DNA of 64,000 bases from an uncultured Clostridia bacterium (GTDB lineage: Bacteria; Bacillota; Clostridia; Christensenellales; Borkfalkiaceae), in assembly GCA_934247935.1 (NCBI GenBank), contig CAKQKE010000011.1:1-64000 (forward strand), in the 5' to 3' direction. Shown here piece after piece: positions 36,901 to 46,100 of the stretch (position 1 is its first letter; every line of letters begins with the position of its first letter). Made by a program: the position numbers and the translations under genes. The notes beneath the pieces are model-generated. The model worked only from the letters and a program-made list of their open reading frames with translations, was not told the origin of the DNA and did not search any database.

Positions 36901-39230
36901 ACTTTAAAATCAACGCCGTTTGCCTTTGCGCTTGCAAGTTTCACGTTGTCGCCGAAATTAATCGTCTGATTATAATTTTGTACGCTCGTCTCTAAAACAG
37001 TTACCGTTTTGCCCGCAAATTTTTCAAGCAATTTACCCGAAACGGTAACGGTGTCGTTTTCGGCATTTGCAGTCGCAGTCATTTCGGTTGCGCCGTACTC
37101 GTAAATGCGTGCCTCTCTTGAGAACGAAATTTCGTCTATTTCCACAGTGCCGTTATCCGCACCCTCGAACGCAAACTTAAATCCGGAAAGATAATGTTCG
37201 CACATTTTAAGTGTAGAATTGCTTTGCCAACAATCGCAATCAACCACGTCGGATAAATTGAAATAATAAGTCGTGTAGTCGCTGTTGGGGATAATATCAA
37301 ACGTTTTCGATTGACTGTCGATATAATCGGAATCGCCTTTCATAAGGAAATACAACTTCAAAGCCGTTGCCGCGCTGTCGTTTTTCATGCGAACGACAAA
37401 GGTGTTTCTTACTCCCAGTTTTACGCTGTATTTATTGCCGCCGTTTACGAAAATGTGCGGGGAAGTTATTTCTGCATTGCCGCTTAATCCCACTTTCATC
37501 ACGCCGTCTTCCCATGCAAGAGTTGCGTCGGTTGCCGTAAATGCGGACACGCCTCTTGCGTCGTTAAACTCGAAGTCTAAATAACTGCTGAAATCGGGCT
37601 TGGTGTAAGATAAAGAAAGGTTTCGCATTTGAGTGGGACAACCTTTGCTCGTCACTAAAATTCTGCTTATCGGGAAAGTGCCGACCGTAACGTCCAAAGA
37701 CGAGTTTGTACAGATAAGTTCGTCGTTTAAGTAAAGCGCGAAATAATCGTCCTCTAAAACGACTTTCATTTTGTACCAGACGTTTTTACCGAATTTATCG
37801 GCAGAAAGTTCTTTACGAATAAATCTGCTTATGGGGTCTTCGGTATTTTTTTGCACGAAAAGCACCGCCGGACCGTTGCTTGCCGTATTCGGCCAAATAG
37901 AAAAACGATAATAATCTTTATTAGAATAAATCACGATACCGGCGTATTCTATGTTGCCTGTTGTACTGTCGCCTTGGTATTTGAATTCTGCCTCGACTGT
38001 GTTGGTTTTTGAAAAATCTTTGCTGTTGTACTCGATAATTGCCGTTTGATTATTAGTCGTATAAACACCGTTTTCTTCGGTCACGTTTCCGTTTGCCGCC
38101 CAACCTTCAACCGGTTCCGGCTTTTCGACTTCGGTAAGCGAAACCGACGCGTTTTTCATTTCTGTAGGACAACCCTTGCTTATTATCATTGCTCTGCTCC
38201 ACGGGAATTCCCCCACATTAACGTCTAAAGATAAATTTGTGCAAATAAGTTCGTCGTTTAAGTAAAGCGCGAAATAATCGTCCTCTAAAACGACTTTCAT
38301 TTTGTACCAGACGTTTTTACCGAATTTATCGGCAGCAAGTTCTTTACGAATAAATCTGCTTATGGGGTCTTCGGTATTTTTTTGCACGAAAAGTACCGCA
38401 GGACCGTTACTTGCGCTGTTCGGCCAAATTGCAAAACGATAATAATCGTTTTTGGAATAAACAATTATACCGGCATATTCTCTGTCGCCCGTCGTTTTAT
38501 CGCCCTGATATTTAAATTCAGCCTCAATAGTGTTGATTTTTGAAAAGTCTTTGCTCTTATATTCTATGGTGGCAAGACGGTTGTTGGTGGTGTAAACGCC
38601 GCTGTTTTCGGTTACGTTTTCGTTTGCCGTCCAACCTTCTACGATTTCGCTTTCCTGCACTTTTTCAAGCGATATGTTTTTAATCGAAGGAAGTATATTT
38701 TGCGCCTGAATTACAAGCGTTGCGTTTGTAAAATCGGTAGTAGCATAGTCGCCGATTATCGACATGTTGGCATACGAAAAAGTCGCTTGATTTTTTCCCG
38801 CCTCTATACTGACGGTATAATAACTACCCGTATTTACGTGGTCGTGATTTCTGCCGACCAACTTATCGTTTTCGCTGTATATATACATTGCTTCGTCCAT
38901 CGGCTTAAACACAAATTTTAAATTGTGTCCGCTAAGTGACGTCAACGTAACCTGTACGTATCTTTCGCCCGTGCAGTCGCCGATTTTAAAATCAAACGTG
39001 AGTTTGTTGTTTTCTCCCACGCTGCTTAAAGTCATTTTGCGAAGGTCTGCCTTGTTTCCGGTTGCGTTGTATACTTGTTCGCCTCCATCTTCGACAAGTT
39101 CCCACTTGTCAAGCGTCCACTCGGTTTCGGCTGCCGCTTTTTTCATTGTGGAAAAACTTGCCGTAAACAAGCAAAGCGATAACGCGAAAACTAAAAACAA
39201 CGCAAACGTTAAAGTTTTTCTTTTTGCCAT
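33966..39230 (-). CDS. Giant secreted GH28-like (polygalacturonase-type) surface protein
   Basis: A 1754-aa cell-surface protein. Signal peptide MAKRKTLTFALFLVFALSLCLF. Three beta-sandwich (concanavalin/LamG-like) modules at about 40-190, 205-380 and 385-550; the last two are near-identical. A further beta-sandwich and Ig-like part lead to a parallel beta-helix domain (about 835-1205) opening VTDEQFGAKGDGFTNDTAAIQ, with GH28-type motifs NGDGFDF (near 1040), SNDDAL (near 1063) and GGHGITF (near 1103). Then more beta modules, two FIVAR repeats (about 1557-1690), a Ser/Thr/Asp/Gly linker, and tail GCKGGIETSSVMFFMLGMV..KKRR. Start chosen at the ATG with AAGGAG (39230). Probably cleaves pectin-like polysaccharide outside the cell; activity is inferred. 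Confidence 0.8.
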   Translation of the reverse strand: MAKRKTLTFALFLVFALSLCLFTASFSTMKKAAAETEWTLDKWELVEDGGEQVYNATGNKADLRKMTLSSVGENNKLTFDFKIGDCTGERYVQVTLTSLSGHNLKFVFKPMDEAMYIYSENDKLVGRNHDHVNTGSYYTVSIEAGKNQATFSYANMSIIGDYATTDFTNATLVIQAQNILPSIKNISLEKVQESEIVEGWTANENVTENSGVYTTNNRLATIEYKSKDFSKINTIEAEFKYQGDKTTGDREYAGIIVYSKNDYYRFAIWPNSASNGPAVLFVQKNTEDPISRFIRKELAADKFGKNVWYKMKVVLEDDYFALYLNDELICTNLSLDVNVGEFPWSRAMIISKGCPTEMKNASVSLTEVEKPEPVEGWAANGNVTEENGVYTTNNQTAIIEYNSKDFSKTNTVEAEFKYQGDSTTGNIEYAGIVIYSNKDYYRFSIWPNTASNGPAVLFVQKNTEDPISRFIRKELSADKFGKNVWYKMKVVLEDDYFALYLNDELICTNSSLDVTVGTFPISRILVTSKGCPTQMRNLSLSYTKPDFSSYLDFEFNDARGVSAFTATDATLAWEDGVMKVGLSGNAEITSPHIFVNGGNKYSVKLGVRNTFVVRMKNDSAATALKLYFLMKGDSDYIDSQSKTFDIIPNSDYTTYYFNLSDVVDCDCWQSNSTLKMCEHYLSGFKFAFEGADNGTVEIDEISFSREARIYEYGATEMTATANAENDTVTVSGKLLEKFAGKTVTVLETSVQNYNQTINFGDNVKLASAKANGVDFKVTFPFTKGNMNHLSSKFLAVVSDGEDYIGGTKLSEMFMIENWRDFSENPYAFTLKSLEVKVTDEQFGAKGDGFTNDTAAIQNAIDYVSAQGGGTVIVPGNSDTYGRRYIMTGVKLKNNVELRIETGAILWQSHRESDYTEYAVYRGHENMGQSVAWGLSALMHLPFIYIRDVENVRVTGGGTIRMDDTGTEWLDGNGYSWDSNITVGCKNVIHLVPIGIYGSKNVEISDINVRRCSCWHAYIRESSNVYFGNVDLAEVNCINGDGFDFSTAVNNVVVDRCNLYSNDDALVLAVTTNDPRDDLSIWREKSKKADKSLHDFKVVNSNLFGGHGITFIPWASDCSDQYSVRIYNIHVENCVLGGTSTAVGVWADNPFYGKSNYWDGTYGSTDAVEDGDYSPVSDVTIINNKYVSACSFYGVNITNVVTDMKTIGAQNFENGDFDKKVHNGRGFSNETKFVTGLSYWGSVGNVGVEKIGTKQVLTVDTKETVTIDDYAGYIDGNGSLYQGIYKLFGNYYLNMKVKLVSGSAKLFVIDAVTGDLLAEKVIDATSEEFVLYSLPFGILKNSTVQLGIEHIGEDGTKVYIDDASVTDDENSNPYVVEGTEYNYDFEKDYKEFTTYTTSAAKAEVKGGKLVFESTGEVKYMWNNVKPLSAFEVTMNVTVKDRMNVGLYLFATNVSPEPDNINAYNVQFEKDGSGYRINLHKFSGAFEGMLTGNPIEVSGNSCTIRVVVLNSTILVFVDGSTKPIFVYEVPENLAGNIGIRSQYQASEINSLKIISGEAQLAAGDSSKLNTLINTAKTYKEYDYTEATYSVLKTALEEAEKTVGLTQYKIDKAYETLYNALMSLERLPAGDKTQLNALIATAKGVDQSKYTADSYAALKNALKVVEDLDENATQGAIDEAYKALDEAYKALEEKPTDPDTDSSTDSGNTSDSGTTTDSGNKGNKKGCKGGIETSSVMFFMLGMVAVYLVGKKRRVNE

Positions 39231-39361
39231 AATTTTTCTCCTTATTGTATTATATATTGTCAAGGCTTGCGCCCCGTTTGTCTATAAAATTTTGCCATAA
39301 CCGGATTTTTAAACCGAAAAACTAAAATTTTGAAAGTCGATTTTCGACTCTCTTTATTGCC

Positions 39362-39437
39362 ATTATAATGATAACATTAGTTAAATACAAAAATCAATGT
39401 AATAATTATCGCAAAATATGGAAATTTTATCTGTCTG
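39362..39437 (-). promoter_or_regulatory. Promoter plus conserved 43-base block (copy 1) for the GH28-like gene
   Basis: Minus strand: -10 TATAAT (39362-39367), 17-base spacer, -35 TTGTAT (39385-39390). Directly upstream is the block at 39395-39437 (plus-strand text begins CAATGTAATAATTATCGCAA, continues AATATGGAAATTTTATCTGT). Position just upstream of a weak -35 fits an activator site. Confidence 0.6.
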
Positions 39438-39601
39438 TAAAAACAATAAAATATTACTTTTTTGATTAATTTTTCACGATTTTCGGCTCGAAAAAATGAT
39501 TTTAAGCATAGTTTTGGCGTTTTTTAGCGTAAAATCGCGTTTTGCACGTAATTAATTTGAGCAAATTCGCTCGACTAAATACAACTAAAAAGCACAAAAA
39601 A

Positions 39602-39631
39602 CAGAGGTCAACCGAACGTGGTTGACCTCTG
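39602..39631 (-). terminator. Terminator of the 39667 gene
   Basis: Perfect 12-bp stem CAGAGGTCAACC / GGTTGACCTCTG with a 6-base loop; on the minus strand it is followed by TTTTTTG. Confidence 0.85.
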
Positions 39632-39666
39632 AGTTTATAGTAAAATTATATTTACTTTTGATTTAA

Positions 39667-42237
39667 TTATGCGTTAGTTTTTCTTCTTTTGATAATTGCA
39701 TAAACAGCAACCATGCCGAACATGAAAAGCATTACGCTTGAAGTCTCTATTCCTCCGAAACAGCCCGTCTTTCCCTCGGATTGAGAACCGCTGTCGGTAG
39801 TAGAGCCGCTCTCGCTCGCGCTACCCGTATCGGTAGAAGAATCGGTGTCGGGTGCTTGCTTTTCTTCGAGTGCCTTATAAGCCGCATCCAATTCTGCATA
39901 TGCAGCGTCGACTTCCGCCTGAGTGTTTTCTGCTGTAAGTAATTTTGCACTGTCAAGAGCAGCCTTTACCGCCGCATAAGTTTCTGCAGTATACTTATTT
40001 TCTTCAAGTGCTTCAACCGTTGCGATAAGCGCGCTGAGTTGAGTCAAATCTGCTTTTTCTGCAAGTGCGTCGTATACCGCTTTCAATGCGTTATATGCTG
40101 CGTCAACGTCTGCCTGAGTGTTTTCTGCCGTAAGTGCTTTTGCATTCGCAAGAGGAGTTGCCAATGCCGCATAAGTTGCATTTGTATAATCATCCGCATT
40201 GAGTGCTTCAACCGTTGCGATAAGCGCGCTGAGTTGAGTCAAATCTGCTTTTTCTACAAGAGCCTTATAAGCATCGTCGAGTGCCTTATATGCTGCGTCA
40301 ACTTCTGCTTGAGTGTTTTCTGCCGTAAGTGTTTTTGCATTTGCAAGAGAAGTTGCTAAAGCCGCAAAAGTTGCATTTGTATAATCATCCGCATTGAGTG
40401 CCTCTACCGTTGCGATAAGCGCGCTGAGTTGAGTCAAATCTGCTTTTTCTACAAGTGCGTTATAAACAGCATTCAATTCTTGATAAGCGTAGTTTACTTC
40501 GTCTTGAGTTGCGTTTTCGGCAAGTGCCTTTGCATTTGCAAGAGGAGTTGCCAATGCCGCAAAAGTTGCAGTTGTATAATCTTCCGCATTGAGTGCCTCT
40601 ACCGTAGCGATAAGCGCGTTGAGTTCGGTCTTATCGCCGGCGTCTTCGGTTACTTTTTCTAACTTAATGTTTTTAAGCGAAGGAAGAATTCTGTCCGCTT
40701 CGATTGTCAACGTTGCGTTTGTGAAATCGGCAAGCGCAAGGGAATTGTCTGCAAGTCTATAAGTTTGATTCATATTTACGTCTACAAACGAGAATACTGC
40801 GTGACCTTTATAGAATTCCATAGTCGCCCCGTTAAAGCCGCCCGCCGATACGTCGTCGTGGTTTTGACCGTCTAACCTGTTGCCGTTGTAATGAATATAA
40901 ACCGCATTTGCGTCAAATCTGAAACTCATTTTTAAAGTTTGACCATCGGTCGAAGTGAGAATAAAGTTGATATATCTTTCTCCCGTGCACTCGCCGCGTT
41001 TTACAAGAACCGTGATTTTGTTATTTTCGCCCACGCTGTTTAAAGTCATTTTATGAGTATCCGTTTGCGCACCCGTTGCGTAATAAAGAATATCGTTGCC
41101 TTCTTTAGCGACGTCCCAACCTTCCATTACGAAATCGGTTTCGGGTTTTTCGATAACTACTTTGTTATAAGCAAAACCCTTTACCGAGGGAAGGAAATTG
41201 TTTGCTTTTACCGTCAATTTTGCATTTGTGAAATCATTTAAAACAGCGTTGTATCTCGCCGATCTGCCCGTAAATGAAATCAAAGCGTATTCGGAAGTAA
41301 ATTCTAACGTCGCTTCGTTCCACCCCTCTGCCGATATGGAATCGAATCTTGCGGATGCCACTCGCGTACCGTTGTAATTTATAAACATTTCTTCGTAATA
41401 GAAAGACATAACGAAATCCAATACGTTTTCGCCTGCAGTAAGCGTGAGTTGAAGACTTCTTTCGCCTGTGAGGTCGCCCTTTCTTACGGAAAACTTAATT
41501 TGGTTGTTTTCTCCTACGCTGTTTAAAGTCATTACGTGACTGTCGGCTCTGTCTCCCGTCGTTTTATAAATATATTCTGTGCCTTCGGCAACGAATTCCC
41601 AACCTTCCATTGTGAAATCGTTGTCGGGTTTTTCGGGAACAACCGCACCAACTTTTTCCATATTGAAGTTCTTTATAGACGGAAGAATCCTGTCGGTAGT
41701 GAAAGTCAACTTTGCGTTTGTGAAATCTATATCTTTTCCGTAAACTCCCGTTGCCGTCGTTTCGACATAATTGAAAGTAACATAAGTGTCGTGAAGTTCT
41801 ATAGTAACTTTATCCCAACTCGTTAACGTTGCAACACCCTTTTTATGGTTCTCTCCCGCTAATCTGGTACCGTTGAGGAATATATACATACACTCAAAGT
41901 CGGGTCTTAAATATACCGATAAAACCTGATTGTCAGTCGTGATAAAATTGAAATAAGCGTACCTTTCGCCCGTGCAGTCGTTGAGTCTGAAGTCAAACGT
42001 GAATTTGTTGTTGTTTCCGATGCTGTTTAAAGTCAAGTCGTGAGCAAGCGTTTTATCTCCCGTTGCCGTATAAACTTGCGTGCCGTCTTCTTCGGAAAGT
42101 ACCCAATCAGTCGTTGTCCATTGATCTTCTGCAAATGCAAACGCTTGCTTCGCCGTAGCGAAACTTGCCGTAAACAAGCAAAGCGACAATGCGAAAACTA
42201 AAAACACAACAAATGTTAATGTTCTTCTTTTTGCCAT
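39667..42237 (-). CDS. Secreted repeat surface protein (concanavalin-like modules plus FIVAR repeats)
   Basis: An 856-aa protein. Signal peptide very close to that of the 33966 gene product. Three copies of a 150-170 residue beta-sandwich module (about 40-205, 210-365, 370-520), each with T.DW/GW....E.GT..Y.ATG and (I/L)LPSIKNF near its end. Then four to five FIVAR-type helical repeats (about 527-790; each LIATVEALNADDYTNATFAAL and DAAYKAL-like) at near-identical sequence, a Ser/Thr/Asp/Gly linker, and tail GCFGGIETSSVMLFMFGMV..KRRK. No catalytic domain, so it is probably a binding partner or scaffold for the GH28-like proteins. Confidence 0.75.
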   Translation of the reverse strand: MAKRRTLTFVVFLVFALSLCLFTASFATAKQAFAFAEDQWTTTDWVLSEEDGTQVYTATGDKTLAHDLTLNSIGNNNKFTFDFRLNDCTGERYAYFNFITTDNQVLSVYLRPDFECMYIFLNGTRLAGENHKKGVATLTSWDKVTIELHDTYVTFNYVETTATGVYGKDIDFTNAKLTFTTDRILPSIKNFNMEKVGAVVPEKPDNDFTMEGWEFVAEGTEYIYKTTGDRADSHVMTLNSVGENNQIKFSVRKGDLTGERSLQLTLTAGENVLDFVMSFYYEEMFINYNGTRVASARFDSISAEGWNEATLEFTSEYALISFTGRSARYNAVLNDFTNAKLTVKANNFLPSVKGFAYNKVVIEKPETDFVMEGWDVAKEGNDILYYATGAQTDTHKMTLNSVGENNKITVLVKRGECTGERYINFILTSTDGQTLKMSFRFDANAVYIHYNGNRLDGQNHDDVSAGGFNGATMEFYKGHAVFSFVDVNMNQTYRLADNSLALADFTNATLTIEADRILPSLKNIKLEKVTEDAGDKTELNALIATVEALNAEDYTTATFAALATPLANAKALAENATQDEVNYAYQELNAVYNALVEKADLTQLSALIATVEALNADDYTNATFAALATSLANAKTLTAENTQAEVDAAYKALDDAYKALVEKADLTQLSALIATVEALNADDYTNATYAALATPLANAKALTAENTQADVDAAYNALKAVYDALAEKADLTQLSALIATVEALEENKYTAETYAAVKAALDSAKLLTAENTQAEVDAAYAELDAAYKALEEKQAPDTDSSTDTGSASESGSTTDSGSQSEGKTGCFGGIETSSVMLFMFGMVAVYAIIKRRKTNA

Positions 42238-42280
42238 AATTTTTCTCCTTATTATATTAATTTTTATTGGACTTTCGCCC

Positions 42281-42646
42281 TATTAACCTTTTTTAATCGG
42301 GTTTGCACCCTGTTTTTATGTTTTATTTCGTTTTTTTAAAATTTTTGCACTTTTGCCTTTAAAAAGTATTTTGCGCCGATTTTTTCAATTTATTGTGTTT
42401 TTTATCGATTTATTGCTACTTGTCGCACTTACATTTTATATAAGGCGTTGCGCCCGATGTGTCTAAATAATAATATATAAGGTCGGCGCGCGTAAATGGA
42501 AAAATCTTTTTTAATATGGAAATATTTTTGTTTTTTGCTTTAAATCGATAATTTGTCCTATTTTTAGTCTTAAAGCGCAATTAAAATGCGTGTTTTACAC
42601 GGTTTTCAACTAATAATACAATAATACCATTGCTTAAACGCAAAAA
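42281..42646. other. Leader and spacer upstream of the 39667 gene
   Basis: AT-rich region between conserved block copy 2 and the gene start, implying a long (about 370-base) leader. No open frame or clear hairpin series seen. TTGTTT-17-TATTAT on the minus strand (about 42624-42652) is a possible promoter. Confidence 0.4.
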
Positions 42647-42689
42647 CAATGTAATATTTATCACAAAATATGGAAATTTTATCTGTCTA
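42647..42689 (-). promoter_or_regulatory. Conserved 43-base block, copy 2
   Basis: Matches copy 1 at 40 of 43 positions without gaps (starts CAATGTAATATTTATCACAA). It lies about 410 bases upstream of the 39667 gene start and next to a MITE-like element. Confidence 0.6.
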
Positions 42690-42720
42690 TAAATCTTAAG
42701 GCTAATTTCTAACTTTCTTC

Positions 42721-42866
42721 GGCCCCTTTGTGCAAAGGGGGCTGTCAGCAAGGCTGACTGAGGGATTGTTTTGTTTGAGTTAAAATTGGCTTAATTTAGT
42801 GAAATTTACTTTTACAATCCTTCCGTCACGCGTACCGCGTGCCACCCTCCTTTTCACAAGGAGGGC
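42721..42866 (+). mobile_element. MITE-like element, copy C (146 bp)
   Basis: Left module GGCCCCTTTGTGCAAAGGGG with GTCAGCAAGGCTGAC and GAGGGATTGT; right module ACAATCCTTCCGTCACGCG..GCCACCCTCC..CACAAGGAGGGC. Inserted only 31 bases from conserved block copy 2. Confidence 0.75.
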
Positions 42867-43058
42867 TTAATTCACTACCACAATTTTATTTGGTTTAAAT
42901 TTCGCTCGGCTTGGAGAAGGAGGGCTTGATACATTACCGCTATTTCGTTTAGTTTACGCAAGGAAAGCAATAAACTTTCAAACCCAAGCAAAAAACTCTT
43001 CGAGTAAAAAACTACACCAAGCAAAAGCATTTAAAAATATTTCACTATAAAAATATAG

Positions 43059-43094
43059 CGCGCTATAAGTTCGATTTTGTGAACTTATAGCGCG
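43059..43094. terminator. Bidirectional terminator hairpin after the second GH28-like gene
   Basis: Perfect 14-bp stem CGCGCTATAAGTTC / GAACTTATAGCGCG with an 8-base loop; TTTTTG follows on the plus strand and an AT-rich run on the minus strand. Confidence 0.65.
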
Positions 43095-43108
43095 TTTTTG
43101 TCTGAATT

Positions 43109-43144
43109 GCCGTGTTTACGCAATACGTGTCACGCAAACACGGC
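43109..43144. repeat. ACGT-centred palindrome, copy 8
   Basis: GCCGTGTTTACGCAATAC / GTGTCACGCAAACACGGC, 36 bp; 15 bases past the stop of the 43159 gene. Confidence 0.75.
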
Positions 43145-43158
43145 TAAAAGGGGAAAAA

Positions 43159-46100
43159 TTATATGTCGAATTTAGTTTTCTTTTTGCGCACAAATATCGC
43201 CACCGAAACAAGCATCATTATCGCCGCAAGTTGCACCGTACCGCCAACGCTCGATTTGCAACCCGACTTTTTCACAACCTTTACCGTGACTGTTGTGTTG
43301 CCGTTTACCGTAAACGTGTATATTCCGTCGACGCTTTCTGTCTTTGCTCCGTTTACGTATACTTCGGCATTGCCGTCGACGATAAAGTTTACGGTTGAGC
43401 CGTCGGCATATTCGTCGCCGCTATTAAGCGAAACGTTTAAATTGTCTTTATTTTCAAGCGTGACTTTATACATGGCCTTGTCTACGTTTAACGAGTTCGG
43501 CTCGGCAATTTCAAAAGTAGAAACCGCCACCTCTGCTCCGCTTGTGTTTATCGTAAAGAACAGCGCGTTTCTGCTTTCGTTTGCCCTTTCTTCCACAAGC
43601 ATGCCGTCGATATACACTGCCAATTTTCCGCCCGAATATTTAGCGGTCAAGCGGTGTTCGCCAGAGGTGTAATTTGCAAGATTTATATTGAAATCGGTGC
43701 TGAAACCCGCGTAGTTTTTAAACGTAAGCACAATTGCGCCCCTGTTGCCGCTGTTTACCACATTGAATTTCATCGCCATATCGAATCTTTTGTAAGAGCC
43801 TTTGCTTTCGATATTGTTTCTTCTTAAATCGGATTTAAGCAAAAGTTTACCTCCATCGAGTTTGCATACGTCGAAGTTGATAAGCAAGTTTTTGCCGTCA
43901 AACTTATCTTTGAAATACTCTCCCGAAACTTCCGACGTGCCGGTGTATTCCACGTTTGCGTCGTCAATATAAGCGATTTGGCTTTCGTCGCCGTCAAACA
44001 TTGCGCCAATGCGGTAATTGCCCGCATAATTTACGCTGAACACAAGGGTCGACGTAGTAAAATCGTCGCTTATCTGCGCCTCACCCGTGTGCAAAAGCAT
44101 ACCGAAACTATCCCGCACGAACAGTGAAAGTTTACCGGTACTATCAAGCGTTTTTATAGTGAATTTATAAGTGCCTTGTTCGAGATACAAACCTTGGAAA
44201 AGTTCGCCGTTATGCTTGATATATCCGCTGTACCCCATGCCGTCGGCAATTTTTTCGGTGCCGAAATTTTGCTTGTCGCCGCTAAAAGACCAATAAGAAA
44301 GTCCCGTAACGTAACTGCTTTCGTCGGGGAAGTTTGCTCCCGTACGTACCACTTTGTCAAACGAACCTAACTTAAAGTTGGTTTGGCTTCTTGCGGACGG
44401 GTCGTCGTTGTCTTCAACCACAAGATTAGTTACTTTCAACTTAACGTTTCCGAGATAATACTCGAAGCCTTTTAAATAAACGTTGTTATAAAAATGCACG
44501 TTTTTAACGGGCGTGTGGTCGTTGTCTTCGCTTTGGTCGTAAGAGTCGTATTTGCTGTTGCCGTAGAACGGGTCGTCAGTCCAACAACCTACGCTCTTCT
44601 CTCCCCCGAGTACGCAGTCGTGAATTTCGATATCGCGCAATTCCTCTAAATATGAATTAGGCGCACCCGAACCCCAAGGAATAAACGATATGCCGAAGCC
44701 TCCCCAGAAATAAGAATTGCGCAAAACGAGATTTTCGCAAGCATTGTCTTCGCCCGGGCGAGACGGACGGAATAAAAATCCTCTCGGGTCGTCGTAACAA
44801 GTACACAAACCGATCGAGTCGTCGCTTGTATAAGTCATTACGCGGTCGATTATTACGTCTTTGTCGCTCGTGACGGTAAATCCGTCGGACGTTGCACAAC
44901 CTACTTCCTTTTCCAGAATATTGGCGACGTAGATGTTTTTGCTGAAACTCATATACATATGCCAAATGTTAGAACGCGCTATCGTGAGATTGGTTATGTC
45001 GATATTTTCGCAGTTGTACACGCAAATGGGTAAAATGTGAATACGGTTTGTACAGCCCACGTTCTTTTGCGGATTGCCGAGGAAATAGTTTGCGTCGGGT
45101 TCTTCCGCGCCGATATCCGTCATTCTTATAGTGCCTTCGCCCGTGAGTCTCACGTTTTGAAGTTTATTCAGGAAAAGCAACGGATAGTTTACCGTAGAAC
45201 CGGCGTGACACCAACGAATACCATTGATACCTACGTCGTGCCCGTAAGTGGGTTTTGAAGTGTCGTATAAAGAATTTTTTTCGTATTTTTCGTAGTGATA
45301 GTCGCTTTCTCTCGAAGATTGCCAAAGTATCGCGCCCTTTTCAATCTCGAATTCCATGTTGTCCGCAAGGCGCAAATGCGTCGCAATATAACGGCTGCCG
45401 TAAGGAGTCGAAGTGTCGCCCCTGAGTATAAGTTTGCCGCCGCCTTGCGATTTGATATAATCGATAGCCTTTTGAATAGCCTCGGTATCGTCGGTGTAAG
45501 AGTCGCCTTTTGCCCCGAATTGGTCGGCGTATACCGTCGGTCCGCTTATTTCAAAACGAGTGACTTTTTCCGAAAAGTCGGCGTAGTTTTCGATTTTAAA
45601 CGACGGCGCGACTTTTATATTTTCGACTGCCGCGATGAATAAATAAGCGAGTTTTAATCTGCCGTCCGAATCGATTGCCGAGAAATTAACGGTAAATTCG
45701 CCGTTTGCCGCCACCTTTGCGGAATTTTCCAACACTAAACCTTTAAAATCGAGACTTTCAAGGTAGTTTTCTACGCTGGAACGGTAAATATGCACTCTTT
45801 TGCCCGCATATTTTTTATCTACTTTGCCTTTAACCGTCACTTTGTTTGTGTCGGGGTCGCCTTTACATTCCGTTACCTCACCCGCAAACGGGTAAACGGG
45901 GTCTTCGCGTTCAAAAGTAATCGCATCGATATACACCTCGGTTGCGTTGCCGGTTGTTTCACCCTCGAAAATGAGTTTAAATCCTCTTAAATACCCCGTC
46001 ATGCCCGCCGTGTCGGACAAATTGAAGTAATATGGGGCGTATCCGTCGGTGAGATTCACCGCGAAATATTTGCTTTTTTGCTCGGAATATTCTCCGTCGT

